From positions 1 to 9,841 of the forward strand of contig NZ_CALEVF010000067.1 of the NCBI RefSeq assembly GCF_937920395.1: 9,841 bases of DNA, written 5' to 3'. Below, piece after piece: positions 1 through 7,854 of the stretch (the first letter of the stretch is position 1; each line of letters begins with the position of its first letter). The notes under the pieces are model-generated. The model saw nothing but the letters and a program-made list of their open reading frames with translations, made no database searches and was not told the origin of the DNA. Made by a program: the position numbers and the translations under genes. Origin of the DNA: an uncultured Clostridium sp. (GTDB taxonomy: Bacteria; Bacillota; Clostridia; Clostridiales; Clostridiaceae).

Positions 1-1255
1 CTATGCAAAATTGAACTTTATCACAACCATTTTTATAAAATTCATCTGTAAGTTTCACTTCTATGAAAAACTTACTTTTTTCAAGTCCAATATAATTAAG
101 TTCATCTTTTATTTTATCTTGAAGTTTTTTTGCTGTAGAGCATCTGATTTCATGTATTTCATTCCCTATAATTTTCATTTGTCCCTCAAGAGCTATTTTT
201 TCTTTTTTAATAGTAATAATTATTTCACCACTATTAATTAATTCTTCATACTCAAATTCAATTTTATCTCTATATTGGTAAATTTCTTTTATAGTTGGTG
301 CATACTTCTTCTTACAATTATTAATTTGACTTATTCTACTATTCATATATTCCAATTCTTTTTCATCATAATAAATTGTTTCTTTTAAATCTCTAAGTTC
401 TGTGATATTTTCTTCTATATTAAAATAACTTTCTTCAATAGAATCTGTAACTACTTTTATTTTATCCATATGTTTTTCAATAGTGCGAAGTTCTTTTATC
501 GCCATAGCTAAATTATACAATACCGAGGTATTTCCCTCATCACTTGTATATAACAATTGATAGCTTTTAGATAAATGTTTCTCTAAATTTTCCGAATTAC
601 TAACTATTGCATATTTTTCCAAAAGTTCTTCATCCTCGCCGATTTTGAGGTTTGCATTTTTAATTTCTTCTAACTGATAATTTAAAAAATCAATTCTCTT
701 ATCTCTTTCCCCTTCATTGCCTTCAAGTTTAAGAATTCTATTTTTTATATTTATCATTCTTATATATTTATCATTATATTCATTTATAGCAGCCCTAAGT
801 CTATCATTACCAAAAGAATCTACATAAAATATATGATTAGCCTTATCTAATAGGTTATGATTATCATGTTGCCCATGGATATCTAATAGATTCTTACTAA
901 TGTATTTAACTTTCGATAGTAACAATGATTTACCATTAACTTTAGCAATACTTTTTCCAGATTGAAAAGTTTCACGACTTATGAATACTGTATCCTCATA
1001 ATCAATCTCCATCTCCTCTAAAACATCTTTATTATTTTGAGTATCGATGGTGAAAATGGCCTCTACATAAGTTTTATTTTCCCCTGTTCTAATTAAGTTC
1101 TTATTAAATTTACCACCTAACACATAATTTATAGCATCAATTAAAATTGATTTTCCTGCTCCTGTTTCACCTGAAAGAACATTAAAACCTCTTTCAAAAT
1201 TAATACTTAATTTTTCAATTAGGGCAAAATTCATAATATTTAATTGTAGGAGCAT
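1..1255 (-). CDS. recN: DNA repair protein RecN, partial (3' end outside window)
   Basis: RecN is an SMC-like ATPase that binds DNA ends in the cytoplasm during double-strand break repair. The frame is open from an ATG at 1255 to the left edge, giving 418 residues of a protein usually about 550-570 long. The N-terminus is the ABC-type ATPase half, with a Walker A motif GETGAGKS at residues 29-36 and the RecN-typical HGQHDNHNLL at 127-136. A long charged region follows (about 155-360), consistent with the coiled coil. The visible part ends just before the expected C-terminal signature and Walker B motifs, so the truncation is a window effect and there is no sign of damage. The start is supported by AGGAGG at 1267-1262, seven bases before the ATG. 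That site overlaps the argR stop codon, so translation is probably coupled to argR. Last gene of the visible dxs-tlyA-nadK-argR-recN run. Confidence 0.97.
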   Translation of the reverse strand, partial: MLLQLNIMNFALIEKLSINFERGFNVLSGETGAGKSILIDAINYVLGGKFNKNLIRTGENKTYVEAIFTIDTQNNKDVLEEMEIDYEDTVFISRETFQSGKSIAKVNGKSLLLSKVKYISKNLLDIHGQHDNHNLLDKANHIFYVDSFGNDRLRAAINEYNDKYIRMINIKNRILKLEGNEGERDKRIDFLNYQLEEIKNANLKIGEDEELLEKYAIVSNSENLEKHLSKSYQLLYTSDEGNTSVLYNLAMAIKELRTIEKHMDKIKVVTDSIEESYFNIEENITELRDLKETIYYDEKELEYMNSRISQINNCKKKYAPTIKEIYQYRDKIEFEYEELINSGEIIITIKKEKIALEGQMKIIGNEIHEIRCSTAKKLQDKIKDELNYIGLEKSKFFIEVKLTDEFYKNGCDKVQFCI

Positions 1256-1266
1256 ACTAATTCCTC

Positions 1267-1719
1267 CTATTCACTAATCATTTTTTTAACCTTTTGAATT
1301 ATTTCTTTCGCATCTTCTTCTCTTCTAACTAAAATAAAAACAGTGTTATCCCCAGCAACAGTTCCTACAATACCATTAAGCTTCAAAGAATCTAATGCTT
1401 CAGCTGCTGCGGCTCCAGCTCCAGATATAGTTTTAAGTACTATAAATTTGTCTACATGATCAACGTACAAAACGGTTTGAGAAAAAATATTAACCAATTT
1501 ATTAGATAAAAAGCTATCACCCGGCGAGCTAGTCGAATATATGTGAGTTCCATACGCATTCATAACCTTAATTAATTTTAGTTCTTTTATATCTCTAGAA
1601 ACAGTTGCTTGAGTAATATCAAACCCACTATTTTTTAATTCTTGTGCTAACTGTTCTTGAGTTTCAATTTCTTTAGACTGAATGATCTCAATTATTTTTG
1701 CATGACGCGATATCTTCAT
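1267..1719 (-). CDS. argR: Arginine repressor ArgR/AhrC
   Basis: Hexameric transcription factor that senses L-arginine and controls arginine biosynthesis and catabolism genes. The 150-residue product has the usual family length. The N-terminal winged helix-turn-helix includes TQATVSRDIKEL (36-47) with the conserved Ser-Arg pair at 41-42. The C-terminal oligomerisation and arginine-binding domain has a glycine/alanine-rich GAGAAAAEALD (100-110) and GTVAGDNTVF (119-128). Most relatives have two aspartates where this one has Asp124-Asn125. I chose the ATG at 1719 because GAGGGAG lies just upstream with good spacing and the length fits. A GTG at 1734 would add five residues (MREKK) but would consume that ribosome-binding site. 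The gene overlaps the 3' end of nadK by 32 nt and precedes recN by 11 nt. No ARG box was recognised nearby. Confidence 0.96.
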   Translation of the reverse strand: MKISRHAKIIEIIQSKEIETQEQLAQELKNSGFDITQATVSRDIKELKLIKVMNAYGTHIYSTSSPGDSFLSNKLVNIFSQTVLYVDHVDKFIVLKTISGAGAAAAEALDSLKLNGIVGTVAGDNTVFILVRREEDAKEIIQKVKKMISE

Positions 1720-2569
1720 CTTTTTCTCCCTCACAATCTGTTGTTCTAGAAATTATTTTTTTCCTCAGAATACCAAAATAATTATAATCATTAAATTTAA
1801 CTAATCTACATTTTTGCTGTGAAACACTTACTAGTATTTCCTCATAACTATTTAGTTTTATTGCTCTTTGACCATCTAAAGTCAAAAATATACTTTCATG
1901 TTCACATTTTATATTTACAGATATTTTGCTTTTACTATCAAGCACTATAGTTCTCATTGATAACGATAATGGGCAAATAGGTGTTACCTCTATAACATCT
2001 AGGTTAGGATATATTATAGGGCCTCCTGCTGATAAAGAATATGCTGTAGATCCTGTTGGGGTAGCTATTATAAGTCCATCACCTGTAAAATCGATGTAAA
2101 ACTTATTATCTATATGAAGTTCATATTTAACAACTCTTGCAAGTGTTCCCTTTGATACAACTATATCATTAAGTGCCGTGTATTTTTCAAGTTCATGCCT
2201 ATTTGGCAAAGTGCAATTAAGCATCATTCTATCTTCTACATAATAATCATCTTCAATAACTCTTTTTATAGCAGTTTCAAATTCTAGTAGTTCCACACTG
2301 GATAGAAATCCTAAGTTTCCTATGTTCACTCCTAGTATTGGAATATTTGAATTATTTAAATTTCGAGATGTTCTTAAGATAGTACCATCTCCACCTAAAG
2401 CTACAATAATATCCAAATAATTATATTTAATATTTTCAAGCCCAATGGAATCTTTAAAAACAAATATATTAATATCATCAATATATTGACTAATAATATT
2501 TTTTACATATTTACCGATTTTTCCATCCTTATCTTTAGTAGTATTTATATTAATGCCAATGTTTTTCAT
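1688..2569 (-). CDS. nadK: NAD kinase
   Basis: Cytoplasmic ATP (or polyphosphate)-dependent kinase that phosphorylates NAD to NADP. The 293-residue product shows the GGDG motif at 59-62, the NAD-binding Asn-acidic pair as ALND (132-135), and the glycine-rich GDGLIIATPTGSTAYSLSAG block at 163-182. LDGQ follows at 231-234. In PICPLSLSMR (197-206) the residue after the second proline is Leu201, where many bacterial homologues have histidine. The C-terminus carries a hydrophilic tail of about 20 residues beyond the usual YFGILRKK ending, and this tail is encoded in the overlap with argR. AAGGAGG at 2580-2574 lies four bases before the ATG. It is 42 nt downstream of tlyA. NADP made here would serve FolD and biosynthesis generally, but the linkage looks syntenic rather than pathway-specific. 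Confidence 0.97.
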   Translation of the reverse strand: MKNIGININTTKDKDGKIGKYVKNIISQYIDDINIFVFKDSIGLENIKYNYLDIIVALGGDGTILRTSRNLNNSNIPILGVNIGNLGFLSSVELLEFETAIKRVIEDDYYVEDRMMLNCTLPNRHELEKYTALNDIVVSKGTLARVVKYELHIDNKFYIDFTGDGLIIATPTGSTAYSLSAGGPIIYPNLDVIEVTPICPLSLSMRTIVLDSKSKISVNIKCEHESIFLTLDGQRAIKLNSYEEILVSVSQQKCRLVKFNDYNYFGILRKKIISRTTDCEGEKDEDIASCKNN

Positions 2570-2611
2570 ATTTCCTCCTTGCCATGTTCTTTAACACAAA
2601 TAAACTATTTA

Positions 2612-3439
2612 TTATTCCCCTTTGACATTATTTAAACTTCTATGAGCCTTCGAAACTAATAATGCTACATTATCTTCAACATAATCAATATAGTCACCTT
2701 TTGATTTAGTAAAATAAATCAAATATTCAATATTTCCATTAGGCCCTTTTATTGATGAATAATCAACATTAATAACCTTTACATTAAGGTTTTTCAATAG
2801 TTTTAGTACTCCAACTATTACATCGATATGGTCACTAGCTTTTTTGACCACGCCTTTTTTATTTACTATACCTATACCTACTTCAAATTGTGGCTTTAAT
2901 AATGCCACAACACTACCATCATTTTTTAATAGATTCAATAAATTGGGAATAACTTTTTCAAGCGATATAAATGACACATCAACACTTGCAAAATCTGCAA
3001 GTTCACAAATACTGTCTTCATTTAAATACCTAATGTTTGTTTTCTCCATAGAAATTACTCGAGTGTCAAGTCTCAATTTATCATCTAACTGATTTGTTCC
3101 AACATCTATTGAGTATACCCTGCATGCTCCATGTTGGAGCATGCAGTCTGTAAATCCTCCTGTAGATGCACCAATGTCTAGACAGACTTTGTCCTTAAGA
3201 TCAATCTTAAAGGTATCTATAGCCTTTTGAAGTTTAAGCCCCCCCCTACTAACATAAGGGATGTCTTTTCCAATAAACTCAATACTAGATGTAACATCAA
3301 TTTTTTTTCCGCATTTAGTAGTAACAATACCATCGACAAATATATTTCCAGCAATAATATTTTCTTTTGCTCTTTCTCTTGAAAATAAAATACCTCTTTC
3401 AACCACAATAACATCTAATCTCTCTTTATTTTCTATCAT
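2612..3439 (-). CDS. tlyA: TlyA family 2'-O-ribose rRNA methyltransferase (S4 and FtsJ-like domains)
   Basis: TlyA enzymes use S-adenosylmethionine to methylate ribose 2'-OH groups of rRNA; in mycobacteria this is needed for capreomycin sensitivity. Older annotations call the family 'hemolysin A'. The 275-residue product has an N-terminal S4 RNA-binding domain (about 7-65, beginning RLDVIVVERG) and a Rossmann methyltransferase domain with the SAM loop LDIGASTGGFTD (87-98). The catalytic tetrad appears as Lys69, Asp154, Lys182 (in LLKPQFE) and Glu238, which as I recall matches the numbering of the Mycobacterium tuberculosis enzyme. AAGGAG lies about eight bases before the ATG. The gene follows dxs by 33 nt. 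Oddities inside the gene are a G8 run at 3246-3239, an A8 run at 3308-3301, and a perfect 11-bp inverted repeat at 3120-3146. Substrate site (23S only, or 16S and 23S) cannot be read from the sequence. Confidence 0.95.
   Translation of the reverse strand: MIENKERLDVIVVERGILFSRERAKENIIAGNIFVDGIVTTKCGKKIDVTSSIEFIGKDIPYVSRGGLKLQKAIDTFKIDLKDKVCLDIGASTGGFTDCMLQHGACRVYSIDVGTNQLDDKLRLDTRVISMEKTNIRYLNEDSICELADFASVDVSFISLEKVIPNLLNLLKNDGSVVALLKPQFEVGIGIVNKKGVVKKASDHIDVIVGVLKLLKNLNVKVINVDYSSIKGPNGNIEYLIYFTKSKGDYIDYVEDNVALLVSKAHRSLNNVKGE
3120..3146. repeat. Perfect 11-bp inverted repeat inside tlyA
   Basis: CTGCATGCTCC at 3120-3130 and GGAGCATGCAG at 3136-3146 are exact reverse complements around a 5-base loop (ATGTT). 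The repeat lies within the methyltransferase domain coding sequence, over residues Cys99 to Cys107 of TlyA. It is unusually GC-rich for this region and would form a stable hairpin in the mRNA. No U-run follows it on the minus strand, so it does not look like a terminator. Function unknown; it may be chance. Confidence 0.85.
3239..3246 (-). repeat. G8 homopolymer in tlyA coding sequence
   Basis: Eight consecutive C on the plus strand are read as AGG GGG GGG, coding for Arg65-Gly66-Gly67 of TlyA, just before active-site Lys69. Such a run is rare in an AT-rich gene, where AGA and GGA/GGT would be expected. Adding one G brings TAA into frame two codons after the run; losing one G leads to a stop at 3219-3217. 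Either change would remove the methyltransferase domain. Whether the tract length varies is not known. Confidence 0.9.
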
Positions 3440-3472
3440 AAAAAAACTCCTTAAACCCCAATAAAATCATTA

Positions 3473-5335
3473 CTAGACTAATTTTAAAATACTATCAAAA
3501 ATTCCATCTACATCTAGTTTATATAACTTATACAATATATCAACTGATCCGTGAGGAATAAATTCATCATTAAATCCTAAATTAATTACCTTTACCTTCT
3601 TGTTCAATAAATTCACATATTCTAATACCAAAGAACCTAGACCACCATGAACTATATTATCCTCTATAGTAACTAAAGAGTAATTTTCATCTACAAGTTT
3701 TGATATTAACATTTTATCAATAGGCTTGATAAAACATGCATTAACCACAGTAGCTTCTATTCCCATATTTAATAATTTTTCTCTAACTAAAATCGCATTT
3801 TGAACCATTTTACCTGTAGCTATAAATGCTATTTTACCACCCTCAAACAGAGTCTCCCATTTTCCCCTCTTAAAGTCAATAATAGGAGACATTTTAACAT
3901 TACAATTATCTCCACCTCTAGGGTACCTTATAGCAATTGGATAATCTTGTTTAACTGCAAATGTAAGCATTTTCTTAAGTTCTCCTATACATTTAGGCGC
4001 CATAATTGTCATATTGGGAATATGAGATAAATATGATAAGTCAAATATCCCTTGATGTGTTTCTCCATCCTGTCCAACAATACCTGCCCTATCAATTGCG
4101 AAAATAACAGGTAATTTCTGAATACATACATCATGTAAAATTTGATCATATGCTCGCTGTAGAAATGTAGAATACACTGCAAAAATTGGTTTAAGTCCTT
4201 GTGATGCCATTCCTGCAGCCATAGTAACCGCATGTTGCTCAGCAATACCCACATCAAAAAACCTATTCTTAAACTCTTTTGAGAACGCTTCTAGTCCTGT
4301 GCCCTCAGGCATTGCCGCTGTTATTGCTACTATATCTTTGTTCTCCTTTGCAAGAGTTACCATCTGCTCACCAAATGCACCAGAATAACTTTCCTTGTGA
4401 CCACTACATAACTCTCCATTTGCTGGATTAAATGGTCCCATACTATGATATTTATTGGGCTGTTCTTCAGCAAATTTATAACCCTTGCCTTTTTTAGTTA
4501 TTACATGAATAATCACAGGTCCATCTATTTTTTTTGCAAGTTTCAAAACCTTACTCACTTCTTTAATATCATGTCCATCTATAGGTCCAAAATAAGTTAT
4601 ACCCATATTCTCAAATAACATTCCAGGAACTACTACCTGCTTAATTCCATTCTTAAGCTTTTGAATCGAATTAACCATTCCATCACCTACACTAGGTATT
4701 TTCCTAAGTGTAGAATTTATTTCTTTTTTAATTCTATTATAAGTTGGGTCAATCCTAAACTGACTTAGATACTTAGATATACCACCCACATTTTTAGAAA
4801 TAGACATTTGATTATCATTTAACACAATAATCATCTTAGTTTTCCTAAATCCTACATCATTTAATGCCTCGAAAGACATACCACCAGTAAGTGCACCATC
4901 GCCTATTACTGAAATAACATTATAGTCTCCCTTTTGTAAATCGCGAGCCCTAGCAATGCCAAGCCCTGCCGAAATAGAAGTACTGCTATGTCCAGAATCA
5001 AAAATATCATATTTACTTTCTTCTCTTTTCGGAAAACCACTTAATCCACCATAATTTCTAAGTAGATCAAATTTATCTTTTCTTCCCGTAAGAATTTTAT
5101 GTACATAAGATTGGTGACCTACATCCCATATTAATTTATCTGTATCAAAATCAAAAACATTATATAAGCTTAATGTTAATTCCACTACGCCCAAATTAGA
5201 AGCTAGATGTCCTCCAGTTTTTGATACTTTTTCAATTAAAAAATGTCGAATTTCTTTTGCAAAGTCATTCAACTCTTGTATCGTCATTTTTTTTATTTCA
5301 TTTATATCATTAAAATTTTCTAGTATTTTACTCAT
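3473..5335 (-). CDS. dxs: 1-deoxy-D-xylulose-5-phosphate synthase
   Basis: First enzyme of the MEP (non-mevalonate) isoprenoid pathway: a cytoplasmic thiamine-diphosphate enzyme that condenses pyruvate with glyceraldehyde 3-phosphate to DXP, also used for thiamine and pyridoxal synthesis. The 620-residue length is typical. Visible motifs are GGHLASNLG (41-49, His43), the ThDP/Mg site [16 protein letters not shown] (145-160) with Asn175 further on, the pyrimidine-domain glutamate in GIAEQHAVT (363-371, Glu366), and DGETHQG with His427. The C-terminal transketolase domain is complete. AGAGGA precedes the ATG at suitable spacing. The gene has a 165-bp upstream gap with its own candidate sigma-A promoter, so it probably heads a transcript running through tlyA, nadK, argR and recN. 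With IspA just upstream, both ends of prenyl diphosphate synthesis lie together. Confidence 0.98.
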   Translation of the reverse strand: MSKILENFNDINEIKKMTIQELNDFAKEIRHFLIEKVSKTGGHLASNLGVVELTLSLYNVFDFDTDKLIWDVGHQSYVHKILTGRKDKFDLLRNYGGLSGFPKREESKYDIFDSGHSSTSISAGLGIARARDLQKGDYNVISVIGDGALTGGMSFEALNDVGFRKTKMIIVLNDNQMSISKNVGGISKYLSQFRIDPTYNRIKKEINSTLRKIPSVGDGMVNSIQKLKNGIKQVVVPGMLFENMGITYFGPIDGHDIKEVSKVLKLAKKIDGPVIIHVITKKGKGYKFAEEQPNKYHSMGPFNPANGELCSGHKESYSGAFGEQMVTLAKENKDIVAITAAMPEGTGLEAFSKEFKNRFFDVGIAEQHAVTMAAGMASQGLKPIFAVYSTFLQRAYDQILHDVCIQKLPVIFAIDRAGIVGQDGETHQGIFDLSYLSHIPNMTIMAPKCIGELKKMLTFAVKQDYPIAIRYPRGGDNCNVKMSPIIDFKRGKWETLFEGGKIAFIATGKMVQNAILVREKLLNMGIEATVVNACFIKPIDKMLISKLVDENYSLVTIEDNIVHGGLGSLVLEYVNLLNKKVKVINLGFNDEFIPHGSVDILYKLYKLDVDGIFDSILKLV

Positions 5336-5372
5336 ATATCTATCCTCTTTTATAAAATATATTATTTAACCC

Positions 5373-5460
5373 ACATTTATGGAAATATTATATCATATAA
5401 TATTATTTAATTCAAAAGCTATTTCGACTTTAATTTCCAATTACTTACATTTATGAAATA
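5373..5460. repeat. Imperfect direct repeat flanking the dxs promoter
   Basis: ACATTTATGGAAATA at 5373-5387 and ACATTTATGAAATA at 5447-5460 differ by one extra G. One copy covers the predicted start point of transcription and the other lies upstream of the -35 element, about 74 bp apart. The region is very AT-rich, so this could be chance; paired sites around a promoter could also be operator half-sites. The rest of the 5336-5500 gap has no open frame or convincing terminator. Confidence 0.4.
5387..5415 (-). promoter_or_regulatory. Candidate sigma-A promoter for dxs (extended -10)
   Basis: On the minus strand, TTGAAT (5415-5410) is followed by exactly 17 bases and a perfect TATAAT (5392-5387). 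TG at the extended -10 position lies one base before TATAAT. The predicted start would be near 5380, giving a leader of about 45 nt that contains the dxs ribosome-binding site. This is the best promoter-like sequence in the window. It suggests that dxs and the downstream genes can be transcribed independently of folD-xseA-xseB-ispA. Confidence 0.65.
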
Positions 5461-5500
5461 CTTATAATTAAAAACCAGTTTAAAATAATAGTTTTTATTT

Positions 5501-6370
5501 TTAATATTCCCTTTTCAATAAAAATTCTGTAATTTCTTCTAAGTTCTCGGTATTTACCTTAACTTGTTTTAATAATTTTAAACACTCCTGAGTCAAATTA
5601 TTACACTTTTGCATGCATTTTTCTAGACCATACATTGTTATAAATGTGGTTTTATTATTAGATTCATCACTTTTTATGTTTTTTCCCAAAATAGAAACAT
5701 CACCAATTACATCTAATATATCATCCTTTATTTGAAATGCTAGCCCTAATTTATCTCCATACTCTTTTAAATAACTTAAATCGCCCTGATCAGCATTTCC
5801 AAGTGTTGCTCCACATACCACAGCAGCTTTTATTAATTCTCCTGTTTTATTTTTATGCATATACAATAATTCTTCTTCTGATATTGTGATGCCCTCGCTT
5901 AAGATATCAGAAATTTGCCCAGCTATCATCCCCTGCGCGCCAGAAGCTTTTGCTATAAGATTACTTGCTTTAATTGTATTTAAACTTCCATCTAAACATT
6001 GATCTAGCATTATTATCATAGCCTCATTTAATAATCCATCACCCGCTAGTACTGCAACTGCTTCTCCATAGATTTTATGATTTGTAGGTTTACCACGACG
6101 TAAATCATCATTGTCCATACAAGGCAAGTCATCATGAATAAGTGAGTATGTATGAATCATTTCAAGAGCTGCAGCAAATGGTAGTATTTTCTTATAGTCA
6201 TTTTTATACATGCCATAAGTAAGAAGCATTAGAATTGGTCTAACTCTTTTTCCTCCTACTTTTAAACTATAAATCATTGCCTCAAAGTTTTTACTACTAT
6301 CTTCAGGCTTATCTTTAAAATAATCATCTATCCATTTTTCCACAGACTCTTTTATCAATTGCATATTCAT
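5501..6370 (-). CDS. ispA: Short-chain polyprenyl (farnesyl/geranyl) diphosphate synthase
   Basis: Condenses isopentenyl diphosphate with allylic diphosphates, most likely to farnesyl diphosphate for undecaprenyl and quinone-type lipids. The 289-residue product shows GGKRVRP (39-45), the first aspartate-rich motif DDLPCMDNDDLRRGKP (80-95, DDxxxxD form), KTG (175-177) and the second motif DDILD (216-220). Tyr75, five residues before the first Asp-Asp, and the insertion within the first motif fit bacterial farnesyl diphosphate synthases; geranyl diphosphate cannot be excluded. The ATG at 6370 is chosen because AAGAAGGA lies just upstream. An in-frame ATG at 6388 would give 295 residues but has no ribosome-binding site. 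It follows xseB by 45 nt and is probably last in the folD-xseA-xseB-ispA run. Confidence 0.96.
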   Translation of the reverse strand: MNMQLIKESVEKWIDDYFKDKPEDSSKNFEAMIYSLKVGGKRVRPILMLLTYGMYKNDYKKILPFAAALEMIHTYSLIHDDLPCMDNDDLRRGKPTNHKIYGEAVAVLAGDGLLNEAMIIMLDQCLDGSLNTIKASNLIAKASGAQGMIAGQISDILSEGITISEEELLYMHKNKTGELIKAAVVCGATLGNADQGDLSYLKEYGDKLGLAFQIKDDILDVIGDVSILGKNIKSDESNNKTTFITMYGLEKCMQKCNNLTQECLKLLKQVKVNTENLEEITEFLLKREY

Positions 6371-6415
6371 TTTATTCCTTCTTTCCATTATAGTTTCTAA
6401 AACACATTAGAATAC

Positions 6416-6649
6416 TTAACTCTTAATCTCTTCTACATTAGCAATAAAATCTTTTTCACCCTCCGCTGTTAATATTTTTATTTTACCTTCTGTGTCATTA
6501 AGAATTTTATACAAATCGTTGCATATCTTAATACCTTCCTCATAATTTACCATTGTCCCTTCAAGTGTTACTTCATTTCCATCCATCACTTCTACAATTT
6601 TTTCAAGCCTTTCCATCATAGTTTCATAAGATTCTTTTTTCTTTGCCAT
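6416..6649 (-). CDS. xseB: Exodeoxyribonuclease VII small subunit
   Basis: Small helical subunit that binds several copies per XseA to form exonuclease VII, a metal-independent single-strand DNA exonuclease that degrades from both ends. The 77-residue size is standard. Recognisable family features are SYETMMERLEKIVEVMDGNEVTLE in the N-terminal helix region (7-30) and the central YEEGIKICN (36-44). Its ATG overlaps the last base of the xseA stop codon (TAATG). Its ribosome-binding site GGAGGAG lies within the final codons of xseA, so the two subunits are very likely translationally coupled. Confidence 0.95.
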   Translation of the reverse strand: MAKKKESYETMMERLEKIVEVMDGNEVTLEGTMVNYEEGIKICNDLYKILNDTEGKIKILTAEGEKDFIANVEEIKS

Positions 6650-7854
6650 TATAACTCCTCCAAATTGCTTATATTAAATCTAGCAGTGCCATCCTTTAAT
6701 GTAATCTTTATCTCTTTATTGTTTTTTAAAATGCTAATTTCACTAATAACATCATTTTCATGGGTTTGAAGTACTGCATATCCCCTGTTCAATACGTTTA
6801 AAGGGTTATGTGCATGCATTAGAGCATTTAATTTTGAAAGTTTCTGCTTTTCCATTGAAATCTTTGCTTTAATTTTATAATTCAAATTTTCTTTTAAGTT
6901 ATCTATATGAGTATATTGGTTAACTATAAAATTCAAAGGATTATTTACTTTCAAAGTATTACTTATTAAATTAATTTTATTATATTCTTTAGTAACCTTA
7001 AATTCCGCGCATCTTAGTAAAAGTTCTCTAAGTGATTTAATTTCATTATTTAAATCTTTTAAATTTCTCACAGCTATTTCTGCAGCTGACGATGGAGTTG
7101 GAGCTCTATGGTCACTCACGAAATCTGCTATAGTAAAATCCGTTTCATGACCAATACCTGTAATTATAGGAATCTTAGAATTATATATTGCATAAGCTAA
7201 ATTTTCTTCATTAAATGCCCATAATTCCTCAATAGAGCCTCCACCTCTTGCAATAATAATTAAATCAACATTTTTTGAGCTATTGAAATATTTTATACCT
7301 TCTTCAATTTCAGTGCTAGCACTTACTCCTTGAACTAGAGCTGGATATATTAACATGTTAACATTAGAGTTACGCCTTGTTGCAACATTAATAATATCTT
7401 TAATTGCAGCACCTGTTTGTGATGTAACTATACCTATTCTTCTAGGAAATGAAGGTATTATTTTTTTATGCTCTTCATCAAATAGCCCTAATTTATATAG
7501 TTTATCTTTTAATTTTTGAAAAGCTAAAAATAATTGACCTTCTCCATCTGTCTCCATAGAATCACAATAGACTTGATATGCTCCGCCCTTTTCATAAACG
7601 GAAACTCGCCCTCTAATTATAACATTCATACCATCCCTAGGTATAATAACAAGTTTCTGAGCCTGTGATTTGAACATTACACAATTTACTTTTCCAAACT
7701 CATCTTTTAATGAAAAATATATGTGTCCACTACTATGAAGTTTTACATTAGATAATTCTCCTTTAACATTGGCATTATTTAATATAAAATCACTATCTAT
7801 TACTTTTTTAATATACCCATTAAGAGCCGTTACTGTTATTACTTTAATAAACAT
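6649..7854 (-). CDS. xseA: Exodeoxyribonuclease VII large subunit
   Basis: Catalytic subunit of exonuclease VII, acting with XseB on single-stranded DNA in repair and recombination. The 401-residue product begins with an OB-fold DNA-binding domain (about 1-100, with GRVSVYEKGGAYQVY at 82-96). The nuclease core follows: RRIGIVTSQTGAAIKD (138-153), IARGGGS (201-207) and GIGHETDFTIAD (233-244), then a long helical region (about 265-350). Asp153, Arg203, His236 and Asp239 match the active-site residues known from the E. coli enzyme. The C-terminal NRGYAVL (356-362) is family-typical. I chose the ATG at 7854 because GGAGGG lies just before it. An ATG at 7878 would add eight residues and has no such site. 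The start overlaps folD by 11 nt, and the stop overlaps the xseB start by 1 nt. Confidence 0.97.
   Translation of the reverse strand: MFIKVITVTALNGYIKKVIDSDFILNNANVKGELSNVKLHSSGHIYFSLKDEFGKVNCVMFKSQAQKLVIIPRDGMNVIIRGRVSVYEKGGAYQVYCDSMETDGEGQLFLAFQKLKDKLYKLGLFDEEHKKIIPSFPRRIGIVTSQTGAAIKDIINVATRRNSNVNMLIYPALVQGVSASTEIEEGIKYFNSSKNVDLIIIARGGGSIEELWAFNEENLAYAIYNSKIPIITGIGHETDFTIADFVSDHRAPTPSSAAEIAVRNLKDLNNEIKSLRELLLRCAEFKVTKEYNKINLISNTLKVNNPLNFIVNQYTHIDNLKENLNYKIKAKISMEKQKLSKLNALMHAHNPLNVLNRGYAVLQTHENDVISEISILKNNKEIKITLKDGTARFNISNLEEL

Noticed and set aside
11..241. A 76-codon plus-strand open frame opposite recN
   Set aside because: Phenylalanine- and isoleucine-rich translation typical of antisense AT-rich coding DNA; recN on the minus strand explains the region.
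1720..1734. GTG at 1734 as an alternative argR start
   Set aside because: It would place the GAGGGAG ribosome-binding site inside the gene; the ATG at 1719 gives the usual 150-residue length.
3217..3414. A 65-codon minus-strand frame inside tlyA
   Set aside because: Shifted frame of tlyA without its own start context; useful only as the frame entered if one G were lost from the G8 run.
5461..5500. Terminator after ispA (AAAAAC/GUUUUU pairing)
   Set aside because: The pairing is short, purely AU at its base, has a long loop and lacks a proper U-run after a GC stem.
6371..6388. ATG at 6388 as an alternative ispA start
   Set aside because: No Shine-Dalgarno sequence upstream; AAGAAGGA supports the ATG at 6370.
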